64,000 nucleotides of DNA from Clostridium sp. (lineage in GTDB: Bacteria > Bacillota > Clostridia > Clostridiales > Clostridiaceae): NCBI RefSeq assembly GCF_029258205.1, contig NZ_JARHZJ010000026.1:62001-126000 (forward strand). The letters run 5' to 3'. Position 1 is the first letter of the stretch. The number at the start of each line of letters is the position of its first letter. Below, one piece after another: positions 30,800-40,090 of the stretch. Position numbers and translations under genes: made by a program. The notes below the pieces were generated by a model. It was not told the origin of the DNA and ran no database searches. It saw nothing but the letters and a program-made list of their open reading frames with translations.

Positions 30800-32077
30800 A
30801 TGAAGGTTGTTGTTATTGGTGGAGGATGGTCAGGAGTTGCAGCTGCTATTGAAGCAAAAAAAATTGGGGCAGATGTAGTTCTTTTTGAAAAGACAGATTT
30901 ATTATTAGGACTTGGTAATGTTGGTGGAATAATGAGGAACAATGGAAGATACACAGCCTCAGAAGAATTAATAGCTATGGGAGGTGGAGATTTAATAAAT
31001 ATAACTGATAAGGTTAGTAGACACAAAGATATACCATTTCCAGGACATGAACATGCTTGGCTTTATGATGTTAATTTAGTTGAGGGAGAAGTTAAGAGAT
31101 ATATAGAAAGTCTAGGAATTGAAACAAAAATGGTTTCTAGAGTTATTGATATAAAACAAGAAGACAATAAAATTTTAGGAGTTTACACAAGTGATGGACA
31201 ATATTATCCAGGAGATGTTTTCATTGAAACTACTGGGTCAACAGGTCCTATGGGGAATTGTTTGAGATATGGTAATGGATGTTCTATGTGTATTTTAAGA
31301 TGTCCTTCTTTTGGTCCTAGAATAAGTATAAGTTCAAGATGCGGAGTTGATGATATTCAAGGAGAAAGAGTTGGAGATGAACTTGGAGCTTTTAGTGGTT
31401 CTTGTAAGCTTGCAAAAGAAACTCTTTCAGAAGAAATAAGAAAAGAGCTTGATGAAAAAGGATGTGTTGTTATTAAAATTCCAAAAGAAGATGTTAATTA
31501 TGATAAATTAAATGCCAAGGTATGTCAGCAATATGCTCTTAAGGAGTTTGCAGAAAATGTAGTTTTATTAGATACTGGACATGCTAAACTTATGACCACT
31601 TATTATCCTCTTGAAAAACTTAGAAAGATTAAGGGGCTTGAAAATGCTAAGTATGTTGATCCGTATGCAGGTGGAAAGGGTAACTCTATAAGATATTTAT
31701 CAGTGGCTCCAAGGGATGATAATATGAAGGTTAAAGGAGTTACTAATTTATTCTGTGCAGGAGAAAAATCAGGACTTTTTGTTGGACATACAGAAGCTAT
31801 AGTTACAGGTACTCTAGCTGGGCACAATGCAGTAAGGCATGGTTTAGGAATTCCCTACTTAATTCTACCAAGAGCAACTGTATTAGGGGATATAATAGCC
31901 TTTGCTAATGAGGAATCTCAATCTAGAGAAGGTAAGAAAAATAGATATACTTTTGCTGGTTCAGTTTACTTTAATAGAATGAAAGAGTTAGGACTTTATA
32001 CAATAGATAAAGATGAAATTCAAAAGAGAGTATCTCAATTAAATTTAGATGGAGTTTTTAGTAAAAAGCTTATGTAA
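30800..32077 (+). CDS. FAD-dependent oxidoreductase
   Basis: VVVIGGGWSGVAAAIEAKKIGADVVLFEK; Cys motif GCSMCILRCPSFGPR; GAGEKSGLFVGHTEA-like FAD C-terminal motif. Confidence 0.85.
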   Translation: MKVVVIGGGWSGVAAAIEAKKIGADVVLFEKTDLLLGLGNVGGIMRNNGRYTASEELIAMGGGDLINITDKVSRHKDIPFPGHEHAWLYDVNLVEGEVKRYIESLGIETKMVSRVIDIKQEDNKILGVYTSDGQYYPGDVFIETTGSTGPMGNCLRYGNGCSMCILRCPSFGPRISISSRCGVDDIQGERVGDELGAFSGSCKLAKETLSEEIRKELDEKGCVVIKIPKEDVNYDKLNAKVCQQYALKEFAENVVLLDTGHAKLMTTYYPLEKLRKIKGLENAKYVDPYAGGKGNSIRYLSVAPRDDNMKVKGVTNLFCAGEKSGLFVGHTEAIVTGTLAGHNAVRHGLGIPYLILPRATVLGDIIAFANEESQSREGKKNRYTFAGSVYFNRMKELGLYTIDKDEIQKRVSQLNLDGVFSKKLM

Positions 32078-32124
32078 ATTTAAGATTTTATAAAATTATT
32101 ATACTTAAAATATAGTTTAAACAC

Positions 32125-32195
32125 AAAAAAAGTATCTTTAGAGTATTATAAATATTAGGTTTATTTATATTCTTTAGATACTTTGTTTTTTATAA
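32125..32195 (+). terminator. Putative long-stem terminator
   Basis: AAAGTATCTttAGA...TCTttAGATACTTTgTTTTTT. Confidence 0.6.
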
Positions 32196-32270
32196 AGAAG
32201 TTAAGAAATTTGAAATAAGTAAAGAGTATTATAGAAAAAATAAAAAAAATGAATTAAAATATATTTAAAA

Positions 32271-32333
32271 AAGTGTGATAATTATCATATTATTATGGAG
32301 AATATAATGATATACTTCAAAGAAGTGTGATAA
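32271..32333 (+). promoter_or_regulatory. Putative regulatory region of the nitrate reductase operon
   Basis: Perfect palindrome TGATAATTATCA (32276-32287), TATAAT (32303-32308), two perfect AAGTGTGATAA direct repeats at 32271-32281 and 32323-32333. Confidence 0.5.
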
Positions 32334-32372
32334 AATTTTAACAAAGTTATGTTTGTAAACGGAGGAAAAAGT

Positions 32373-34451
32373 ATGAAAAGAATACAATCTACTTGTAACT
32401 ATTGTGCTCTTGCGTGTAATTTAGATTTTTACACAGAGGATGGAAAAATAAAAAAAGTAGTTCCAACTCCATATTATCCAGTTAATAAGGGGTTTTCTTG
32501 TATAAAAGGACTTAATTTAGATAAACAATGCACTAAGTTTAATGGCTCTAAAAAGCCTTTACTTAAAATGAAAGATGAAGAAAGAAAAGATATAGAATGG
32601 AAAGAGGCTTTTGATTTATTTGCTAGTAAGATGACAGCTATTCAAAAAAAGTATGGTAAAGAAAGTGTAGCTTACATAAGTACAGGTCAATTACCAACAG
32701 AGGAAATGGCTCTTTTAGGTCATGTAGGAAGAAATTACATGGGTATAAATGGAGATGGTAATACAAGACTTTGCATGGCATCAGCAGTTGTAGCTTATAA
32801 ACAAAGCTTTGGATTTGATGCACCTCCATATACTTTAAAAGATTTAGAACTTTCAGATACTATATTCTTTATTGGAGCAAATCCAGTTATAGCTCATCCA
32901 ATAGCTTGGGGAAGAGTTAGAAAAAATAAGGATGCCAAAGTAATTACTATAGATCCAAGAAAATCTGAGACAGCTATGAATTCAGATATGTGGATTGATA
33001 TAAAAACTAAAGGAGATTTAGCTCTTTTATATACTTTAGCAAATGTTCTTATAGAAAAAGGATGGATAGACGAAGATTATATAAATAATTACACAGAGGG
33101 CTTTGAGGATTTCAAAAAACATGTTAAAAAATATACATTAGAAGATGTTGAGGAAAGAACAGGAATCTCTAAGATGAGAGTTTTAGACCTTGCAAAAATA
33201 ATCCATGAAGGAAAGAGGGTTTCATTCTGGTGGACAATGGGAGTTAACCAAAGCTATGAAGCTGTTAGAACTGCTCAAGCCATTATAAATCTTGCTTTAA
33301 TTACAGGAAACATTGGGAGAGAAGGAACAGGAGCTAACTCTTTAACAGGACAATGTAATGCTATGGGATCTAGAATGTTCAGTAATACAACTGGGCTTTA
33401 TGGTGGTGGAGAATATAATAATCAAGAGAGAAGAAAAGTAGTTGCTGATATATTAGGAATGGATGAAAATATGCTTCCAACTAAGCCGACTTTAGATTAT
33501 GAGCAAATAATAAAAGGAATAAATAAGGGAGAAATTAAAGGGTTATGGGTAATTTGTACTAACCCTAGACATTCATTTAGTAACAATGAAGAGTTTAAAA
33601 AAGCTATGAAAAACCTAGATTTCTTTGTAGTGCAAGATATTTATCAAGACACAGATAGTTCTAAAGAATGTGATTTATATTTACCTTCAGTTCCAGCTAT
33701 TAAAAAAGAAGGTTTCTTAATAAATACTGAGCGTAGACTTTCAGCGTTAACTCCTGTTTTAGAGAAGGAAGAAGATGAATTAAGTGATTATGAAATATTC
33801 TTAGGAATTGGAGAAGCATTAGGAATGGGAAGTCTTTTAGATAAATGGAGAACTCCAGAGGATGCTTTTAAACTTCTAAGAGAATGTAGCAAAGGAATGC
33901 CTTGTGATATTACAGGAGTATCTTATGAAAGATTAAGAGATTCTAAAGGGATTCAATGGCCCTGTAGAGAAGGAGAAGAATTAGAGTCTGATGAAAGAAG
34001 ATTATTTGAAGATGGAAAATACTACACTCCAAGTGGAAAAGCTAAGTTTGTTTTTGAAGATGTAACTGAAAATCCAAATGCTATAAATGAAAAGTTTCCA
34101 TTTAACTTAAACACTGGTAGAGGAACTGTAGGACAATGGCATACTCACACTAGAACTAGAGAAATACAAGCTGTAACTAATATAGTTTCACAAAAAGCTT
34201 ATGTAGATATAAATAGAAAAGATGCGGAAAAGCTTGATATAAAAGAAAATGATGAAGTTTTAATTCATTCATCAAATGGGCAAACATCTAAATTTATAGC
34301 AAGATTAACTGATAATGTTAAAGAAAAAACTTTATATGCTCCAATACACTATATAGAAACAAATGCATTAACACCATCTGTGTTCGATCCTTATTCTAAG
34401 GAACCTTCATATAAGACAGTTCAAGTTAATATAGAAAAGGTTAGAAAGTAG
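32373..34451 (+). CDS. Molybdopterin-dependent oxidoreductase, assimilatory/cytosolic-type nitrate reductase catalytic subunit
   Basis: STCNYCALACNLDFY [4Fe-4S] motif, Mo-bisPGD domains, GQCNAMGSR, TGRGTVGQWHTHTRT; adjacent to ferredoxin-like subunit and Moco genes. Confidence 0.85.
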   Translation: MKRIQSTCNYCALACNLDFYTEDGKIKKVVPTPYYPVNKGFSCIKGLNLDKQCTKFNGSKKPLLKMKDEERKDIEWKEAFDLFASKMTAIQKKYGKESVAYISTGQLPTEEMALLGHVGRNYMGINGDGNTRLCMASAVVAYKQSFGFDAPPYTLKDLELSDTIFFIGANPVIAHPIAWGRVRKNKDAKVITIDPRKSETAMNSDMWIDIKTKGDLALLYTLANVLIEKGWIDEDYINNYTEGFEDFKKHVKKYTLEDVEERTGISKMRVLDLAKIIHEGKRVSFWWTMGVNQSYEAVRTAQAIINLALITGNIGREGTGANSLTGQCNAMGSRMFSNTTGLYGGGEYNNQERRKVVADILGMDENMLPTKPTLDYEQIIKGINKGEIKGLWVICTNPRHSFSNNEEFKKAMKNLDFFVVQDIYQDTDSSKECDLYLPSVPAIKKEGFLINTERRLSALTPVLEKEEDELSDYEIFLGIGEALGMGSLLDKWRTPEDAFKLLRECSKGMPCDITGVSYERLRDSKGIQWPCREGEELESDERRLFEDGKYYTPSGKAKFVFEDVTENPNAINEKFPFNLNTGRGTVGQWHTHTRTREIQAVTNIVSQKAYVDINRKDAEKLDIKENDEVLIHSSNGQTSKFIARLTDNVKEKTLYAPIHYIETNALTPSVFDPYSKEPSYKTVQVNIEKVRK

Positions 34452-34463
34452 GAGGAGATTATT

Positions 34464-34877
34464 TTGAAAAGAATAAAAATTAATAGAGATAAATGTGTGG
34501 GATGCTTAACATGTACAACTGCTTGTATAGTTTCTCATGATTCAGAGGATACAAGAAGTAGAATTGCAATAACAAGTGAAGGAAAATATACTCCTATTTT
34601 TTGTAGACACTGTGATAGACCTGAGTGTGTTTATACTTGTATGAGTGGTGCTATGAAAAAAGATAATGAAACTGGTTTTGTCACTTATGATAAATCAAGA
34701 TGTGCAAGTTGCTTTATGTGTGTAATGGCTTGCCCATATGGAGTATTAAAAGCTGAACATGAAATGAATAAATATATAATGAAATGTGATATGTGTGCAA
34801 ATACACCAGAAAAAACTCCTCAATGCGTTGCAAAATGTCCAATGGGAGCAATAACTTTAGAGGAGGTAGAAGAATAA
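34464..34877 (+). CDS. 4Fe-4S ferredoxin-type electron-transfer subunit
   Basis: CVGCLTCTTAC, CRHCDRPECVYTC, CASCFMCVMACPYG, CDMCANTPEKTPQCVAKCP. Confidence 0.92.
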   Translation: MKRIKINRDKCVGCLTCTTACIVSHDSEDTRSRIAITSEGKYTPIFCRHCDRPECVYTCMSGAMKKDNETGFVTYDKSRCASCFMCVMACPYGVLKAEHEMNKYIMKCDMCANTPEKTPQCVAKCPMGAITLEEVEE

Positions 34878-34878
34878 G

Positions 34879-36102
34879 ATGAGATATATTGTTGTGGGGG
34901 CATCAGCTGCTGGAATAAGTGGAGCAAAAACACTTAGAGAACTTGATAAGGATGCAGAAATAATATTAGTTTCAAAAGACGAAAATGTTTATTCAAGATG
35001 TATATTACATCATTACATAAGTGGCCATAGAGATATTGAGGCTTTAGATTTTACAGATAGAAATTTCTTTGAAAAATATAATATAGAGTGGAAAAAAGGT
35101 TTGGAAGTTAAATCTATAGATGACAAAGAGCATTTAATAGTTCTTTCAAATGGAGAAAGTTTAAAATATGATAAGATATTATTAGCAACAGGAGCTTCAG
35201 CTTTCATTCCTCCAATAGAGAATTTAAGAGAAGCTAAAAATGTTGTTGGCTTAAGAAACTTAGATGATGCTATTAAAATAAGAGAAGAGGCAGAAAAAGT
35301 TAAAAATGTAGTTGTTTTAGGCGCAGGACTTGTTGGTATAGATGCCATAGCAGGACTTGTAGGAAAAGATTTAAATGTTACTTTAGTTGAAATGGGTGAT
35401 AGAGTTCTTCCAATTCAACTTGATAAATATGCTTCTTCTAAATACGAAAAAAGATTTGAAGATGCTGGAGTTAAATTAAAACTTGGAGTTAGAGCAGAAA
35501 AAGTTTTAATAGATGAAAATAAAAATCCAAAGGCATTACTTATAAATACAGGAGAAGAAATTCCTTGTGAGCTTATAGTAGTTGCAACTGGAGTTAGATC
35601 AAATGTGGCATTCTTAAAAGATAGTTCTATAGAAATAGATAGATTTGGGTTAATCATCAATGAAAAAGGAGAAACTAATGCAAGAGATGTCTATGGAGCA
35701 GGAGATATTACTGGAAGAAATCCTATATGGCCAACTGCTGTAAAAGAAGGTATAATAGCAGCAAACAATATGGTTGGTAATGAAATATTCATGGAAGATT
35801 TCTTTGGAAGTAAGAATACAATGAATTTCTTAGGGCTTACAACAATGTCTTTAGGTGTTGTTAATGTTCCAGATTCTTCTTATACAGAAGAAGTTGATAT
35901 TTCAGGAGAGAATTATAAAAAAATAATCCATAAAGATGGTAAAATTTATGGAGCTATAATTCAAGGTGATTTATCTTATACAGGAGTTTTAACTCAGATT
36001 ATAAAAGAAAAGATACATGTATCAAAGGTTAAAAAACCATTATTTGAAATTGACTATGCAGATTTCTTCAATATAAAAGAAAACTTAGAGTACACATATT
36101 AA
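34879..36102 (+). CDS. NAD(P)/FAD-dependent oxidoreductase
   Basis: YIVVGASAAGISGAKTLRELD, VVVLGAGLVGIDAIAGL, DVYGAGDITGRNPIWPTAVKEG. Confidence 0.9.
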   Translation: MRYIVVGASAAGISGAKTLRELDKDAEIILVSKDENVYSRCILHHYISGHRDIEALDFTDRNFFEKYNIEWKKGLEVKSIDDKEHLIVLSNGESLKYDKILLATGASAFIPPIENLREAKNVVGLRNLDDAIKIREEAEKVKNVVVLGAGLVGIDAIAGLVGKDLNVTLVEMGDRVLPIQLDKYASSKYEKRFEDAGVKLKLGVRAEKVLIDENKNPKALLINTGEEIPCELIVVATGVRSNVAFLKDSSIEIDRFGLIINEKGETNARDVYGAGDITGRNPIWPTAVKEGIIAANNMVGNEIFMEDFFGSKNTMNFLGLTTMSLGVVNVPDSSYTEEVDISGENYKKIIHKDGKIYGAIIQGDLSYTGVLTQIIKEKIHVSKVKKPLFEIDYADFFNIKENLEYTY

Positions 36103-36196
36103 TCTAAATTATAATTTAATATAAGTATTGAAATTTTAATTTAGAAATAATATATTATATATAAATTATATATAAATTATATAGGAGGAAAAGGCT

Positions 36197-36679
36197 TTGG
36201 CTAAAATTGTGAATGTAGTTGCGAGCTGTTCTAATACAGGAAAAACAGTTTTAATAGAAGGTCTTATAAAGGAACTTAAAAATAGAGGATATACTGTTGC
36301 TACTATAAAGCATGATGTTCATGGTTTTGATATAGACAAAGAAGGAAAAGACACTTGGCGTCATAGAAAAGCAGGAGCTGAGGTAGTTATAATTTCCTCA
36401 AGTAAAAGAATGGCTCTTATAAGAGAAGTTCAAGAAGAAATTTCTCTAGAAGAGTTAATAAAGCAAGTTGAAGATTTCGATTTTATAATAATAGAAGGTT
36501 ATAAAAAGAGTGATTATAGAAAACTTGAAATATATAGACAAGGTGTTAGTAGAAATATAATAACTCCAAAAGAAAAGCTTATAGGAGTTGCTAGTGATGT
36601 TAGCTTATTCTTAGAGGGAGTTAGAGTTGTTGATTTGAATAATTACGAAGAAATTGCTAATCTTGTAATAGAAAATTAG
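36197..36679 (+). CDS. mobB: Molybdopterin-guanine dinucleotide biosynthesis protein MobB
   Basis: SNTGKTVLIEGLIKELKNRGYTVATIKHDVHGFDID. Confidence 0.94.
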   Translation: MAKIVNVVASCSNTGKTVLIEGLIKELKNRGYTVATIKHDVHGFDIDKEGKDTWRHRKAGAEVVIISSSKRMALIREVQEEISLEELIKQVEDFDFIIIEGYKKSDYRKLEIYRQGVSRNIITPKEKLIGVASDVSLFLEGVRVVDLNNYEEIANLVIEN

Positions 36680-36683
36680 TATA

Positions 36684-36873
36684 AATCTCCAAGCTTAAAA
36701 ATCTAAGGAGAAGGTTCTATGATTTTTAAGCCTGGATTACTAAATTATTAATTTGAACTTTTAACATTAAGTTTAATAAGAAAAACACTTAAATTGTTAA
36801 TTGGTTTAATTTAAGTAATCCACAGGGTAAGGTTTGAAAGAATTTTACCTCCACGTATTTTGGGAAGGAGAAT
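36684..36873 (+). ncRNA. Moco-riboswitch-like leader
   Basis: TCTCC (36686-36690) pairs GGAGA (36867-36871); GCTTAAAAATC/GATTTTTAAGC; GGATTACT/AGTAATCC; 3' segment ACCTCCACG...GGGAAGGAGA; located before moeA. Confidence 0.65.
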
Positions 36874-36964
36874 AAGCAAAACTAAAAAACATAATAATTA
36901 TAAAAAATTATTATTAATTATTATTTTGGTTTTAATATTAAGGTCTAAAAAGACTATTTAATTT

Positions 36965-37014
36965 AATGCTTATTATTCTTGTTATTATAACAAAAATAAT
37001 AAGCATTTTATTTT
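36965..37014 (+). terminator. Intrinsic terminator immediately upstream of the moeA RBS
   Basis: AATGCTTATTATT...AATAATAAGCATT then TTATTTTAT. Confidence 0.8.
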
Positions 37015-37033
37015 ATAAAGGGATGGTGATATT

Positions 37034-38254
37034 TTGAAAAAATTTATAGCTTTAGAAGAAGCACTTGAAATATTAAATGAAAATACTAAGGCTTTAAAAA
37101 GTGAGGTTGTTAGCATAAAGGATTCTTTAAAGAGAGTTTTGTATGGTGACGTTAAATCTAAGATTAATAATCCTCCCTTTAATAAGTCAGTTTTTGATGG
37201 ATATGCTTTTAGATCAGAGGATTCTAAGAGAGCATCAAAAGAAAATCCTATAAAGCTTAAAATAGTAGATGAGATATTTGCTGGTATGTGGCCTGAAAGA
37301 GAAATTAAATCTGGAGAGGCTGTTAGAATTATGACTGGGGCGCCAATTCCTATAGGAGCTGATTGCGTATTGAAGCAAGAAGAAACTGAAAGATATGGAA
37401 ATTTGGTTAAAATATTTAAGGAAATGAAAGCTTATGAGAATATATCTTTTATTGGTGAAGATATAAAAATTGGAGAAATTTTAATTAAAGAAGGTAAAAG
37501 ACTTGATTATGCTGATTTAGGTATCATGGCTAGTTCTGGTATAAGTGAGATTCTTGCTTACAAAAAGCCAAAGGTTTCAATAATTAGTACAGGAGATGAG
37601 GTGTGTGATATACATTCAACCTTAAAACCAGGAAAAATATATGACAGCAATTTATATAGTTTAAGTGCAAGGGTAGAAGAACTAGGATACAATGTTTTAT
37701 CTATGGAACATGTAGGAGACAATATAATAAAAATAGGAGAAGCTATAGAAAAAGCCTTTGAAAAATCAGATATAGTATTTACTACTGGAGGAGCTTCTGT
37801 GGGAGAAAAGGACCTTATGCAAAAGGTTGCTGAAAGTATAGGTTTTGAAAGGTTATTTTGGAAAATAAAAATTAAACCTGGTTCTGCAGTTGTTTGTAGT
37901 AAAAAGAAAGAAAAAATATTGATTAGTCTTTCAGGAAATCCAAATGCAGCCTTAACTACATTTGAATTATTAGGAAAGCCAGTACTTAAAAAACTAGAGG
38001 GAGAGGAAGAGGAAATAAATATTAAAAGAGAAAAGGGAATATTAAAGGATTCTTTTAATAAAAAAAGTCCTCAAAGAAGATTTTTAAGAGGTAATGTTAT
38101 ATATGATGAAAATGGAGCAAAAGTTTATATAACTCAAATTAAGAGTGGAAATGGTATATTAAGTTCTCTTCTAAATGCTAATTGCTTAATAGAAATTGAA
38201 AAAGGAAATGAAGGCTTAAATAGAGGAGAAGTAGTAAACATAATAAAATTATAA
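37034..38254 (+). CDS. moeA: Molybdopterin molybdenumtransferase MoeA
   Basis: NPPFNKSVFDGYAFR, GAPIPIGADCVLKQEE, ISTGDEV, TTGGASVGEKD. Confidence 0.95.
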   Translation: MKKFIALEEALEILNENTKALKSEVVSIKDSLKRVLYGDVKSKINNPPFNKSVFDGYAFRSEDSKRASKENPIKLKIVDEIFAGMWPEREIKSGEAVRIMTGAPIPIGADCVLKQEETERYGNLVKIFKEMKAYENISFIGEDIKIGEILIKEGKRLDYADLGIMASSGISEILAYKKPKVSIISTGDEVCDIHSTLKPGKIYDSNLYSLSARVEELGYNVLSMEHVGDNIIKIGEAIEKAFEKSDIVFTTGGASVGEKDLMQKVAESIGFERLFWKIKIKPGSAVVCSKKKEKILISLSGNPNAALTTFELLGKPVLKKLEGEEEEINIKREKGILKDSFNKKSPQRRFLRGNVIYDENGAKVYITQIKSGNGILSSLLNANCLIEIEKGNEGLNRGEVVNIIKL

Positions 38255-38300
38255 TAAATAATTAGTTTAAAAATAATAAGTTTATAGGAGGTGTATTAAG

Positions 38301-38897
38301 GTGATAAAAAAGAGTGCTGCTATTTTAGCAGGGGGGAAAAGTAGTAGAATGAATTATAAAAATAAGGCTTTTTTGAAATATGAAGATGATTATTTTATAG
38401 AGAGAATAATAAATGCTCTAGAAGATTATGAGGAAATAATAATAATATCTAATAATCCAGAAGAGTATAAGGAGTTTGGACTTAAAGTTTTTAAGGATAT
38501 ATATCCTAGTCAAGGGCCTTTAAGTGGTATTCATTCAGCTTTAAATTATATTAAAAATGACTATTGCTTAGTTGTTGCCTGTGATATGCCTTTTATAAAT
38601 AAAGCTGTGGTTAATTATTTAGGAAATATAGAGGAAGAATATGAAATTTTAATTCCTAAGTTTGAGGAAAGACTACAACCTCTTTGTGCTATATATAAAA
38701 AAAGTTGCAAAGATGTTATTAAAAAAGAACTTATAAATAATAGTAATAAATTGATAAAAACATGTTTGAATTTTTCTATGAAAGTAGTTGAAGAGTTTCC
38801 TTTTATAGAAAAAGTGCATAAAAAAGAAATAAAGAATTTTTATAATATAAATACAATTGATGAATATGAAGATTTAATAAAGAAAAGAGAAAAATAG
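38301..38897 (+). CDS. mobA: Molybdenum cofactor guanylyltransferase MobA
   Basis: AILAGGKSSRMNYKNKAFL, VVACDMPFI. Confidence 0.94.
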   Translation: MIKKSAAILAGGKSSRMNYKNKAFLKYEDDYFIERIINALEDYEEIIIISNNPEEYKEFGLKVFKDIYPSQGPLSGIHSALNYIKNDYCLVVACDMPFINKAVVNYLGNIEEEYEILIPKFEERLQPLCAIYKKSCKDVIKKELINNSNKLIKTCLNFSMKVVEEFPFIEKVHKKEIKNFYNINTIDEYEDLIKKREK

Positions 38898-39015
38898 GAA
38901 ATCTTTTATATACTCAAAACATTAAGAGGAGGTGAACTGTTTAAAGTTATTTAGTTTTAAATGTATAATTTAGATGGAAATTAATTTAAAATAAATAACT
39001 TATAACAGGATTAAT

Positions 39016-40029
39016 ATGAAACAAATAAGAGTTGAAGATGCTGTTGGAACAATATTATCTCATGATGTAACTCAAATAATACCAGGTAAGTTTAAAGGAA
39101 GAGCTTTTAAAAAGGGTCATGTTATAAGAGAAGAGGATATAGAAAAACTTTTATCAATAGGAAAAGAACATGTTTATGTATGGGAAAAAGAAGAGGGAAT
39201 GCTTCATGAAAACGAGGCTGCTGAAAGATTAAAGAATTTAGTTTGTGGAGAAGGGTTAAGTTTTGGAGAAATAAAAGAAGGAAAAATAGAATTTTTAGCT
39301 GATAAAGACGGGCTTTTAAAAATAGATAAGGAAAAATTATTAGAATTAAATATGTTAGGTGAAATAATAGTTTCTACAATTCATGGGGATTTTCCAGTTA
39401 AAAAAGGTGATAAAGTGGGAGCTACTAGAGTAATTCCACTAGTTATAGATGAAAATAAAATAATAGAAGCAGAAAATCTTATAAAAGATAAGATCATAGA
39501 GGTTAAAGAGATAAAAAATAAGAAGACTTTTGCAATAACTACAGGAAATGAAGTTTATAGTGGAAGAATAAAAGATGCCTTTGGTCCTGTTCTTAAGGAG
39601 AAGCTTAAAGAATTTAATATAGATCTTGAAAGACAAGTTATTCTTCCTGATAACAAGGAAAAAATTATAAATGAAATAAAAAGAGCATTAGATGAAGGAG
39701 CGGAACTTATACTTTGTACAGGAGGAATGTCAGTTGATCCAGATGATGTTACTCCAACAGCTATAAAGGAATGTGGAGGGGAGTTGATAACATATGGTTC
39801 ACCTATACTTCCTGGAGCTATGCTTCTTTTAGCTTACTATAATGATGTTCCTATTATAGGAATACCAAGCTGTGCAATGTATTCAAAGAGAACAGCTTTA
39901 GATTTAGTGCTTCCAAGAATTTTAGCAGATGAAAGATTAACTTTAAAAGATATAGCTAAATATGGTCATGGGGGACTTTGTTTAAATTGTCCAGTTTGTA
40001 CTTTCCCGCATTGTTCCTTTGGAAAGTAA
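39016..40029 (+). CDS. MoeA/MogA-like molybdopterin-binding protein with C-terminal Cys motif
   Basis: ITTGNEVYSGRIKDAF, LCTGGMSVDPDDVTPTAI; C-terminal CLNCPVCTFPHCSFGK. Confidence 0.9.
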   Translation: MKQIRVEDAVGTILSHDVTQIIPGKFKGRAFKKGHVIREEDIEKLLSIGKEHVYVWEKEEGMLHENEAAERLKNLVCGEGLSFGEIKEGKIEFLADKDGLLKIDKEKLLELNMLGEIIVSTIHGDFPVKKGDKVGATRVIPLVIDENKIIEAENLIKDKIIEVKEIKNKKTFAITTGNEVYSGRIKDAFGPVLKEKLKEFNIDLERQVILPDNKEKIINEIKRALDEGAELILCTGGMSVDPDDVTPTAIKECGGELITYGSPILPGAMLLLAYYNDVPIIGIPSCAMYSKRTALDLVLPRILADERLTLKDIAKYGHGGLCLNCPVCTFPHCSFGK

Positions 40030-40090
40030 GTAGATTATTATTCACCTATAGAAAATAGAATGGAATTTGTATAAAGAAGAAGGTGAGAAA

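Noticed and set aside
36100-36185. tatatataaattatatataaattatat as a functional repeat
   Set aside because: Simple AT-rich low-complexity sequence, common in this genome type, with no further structure.
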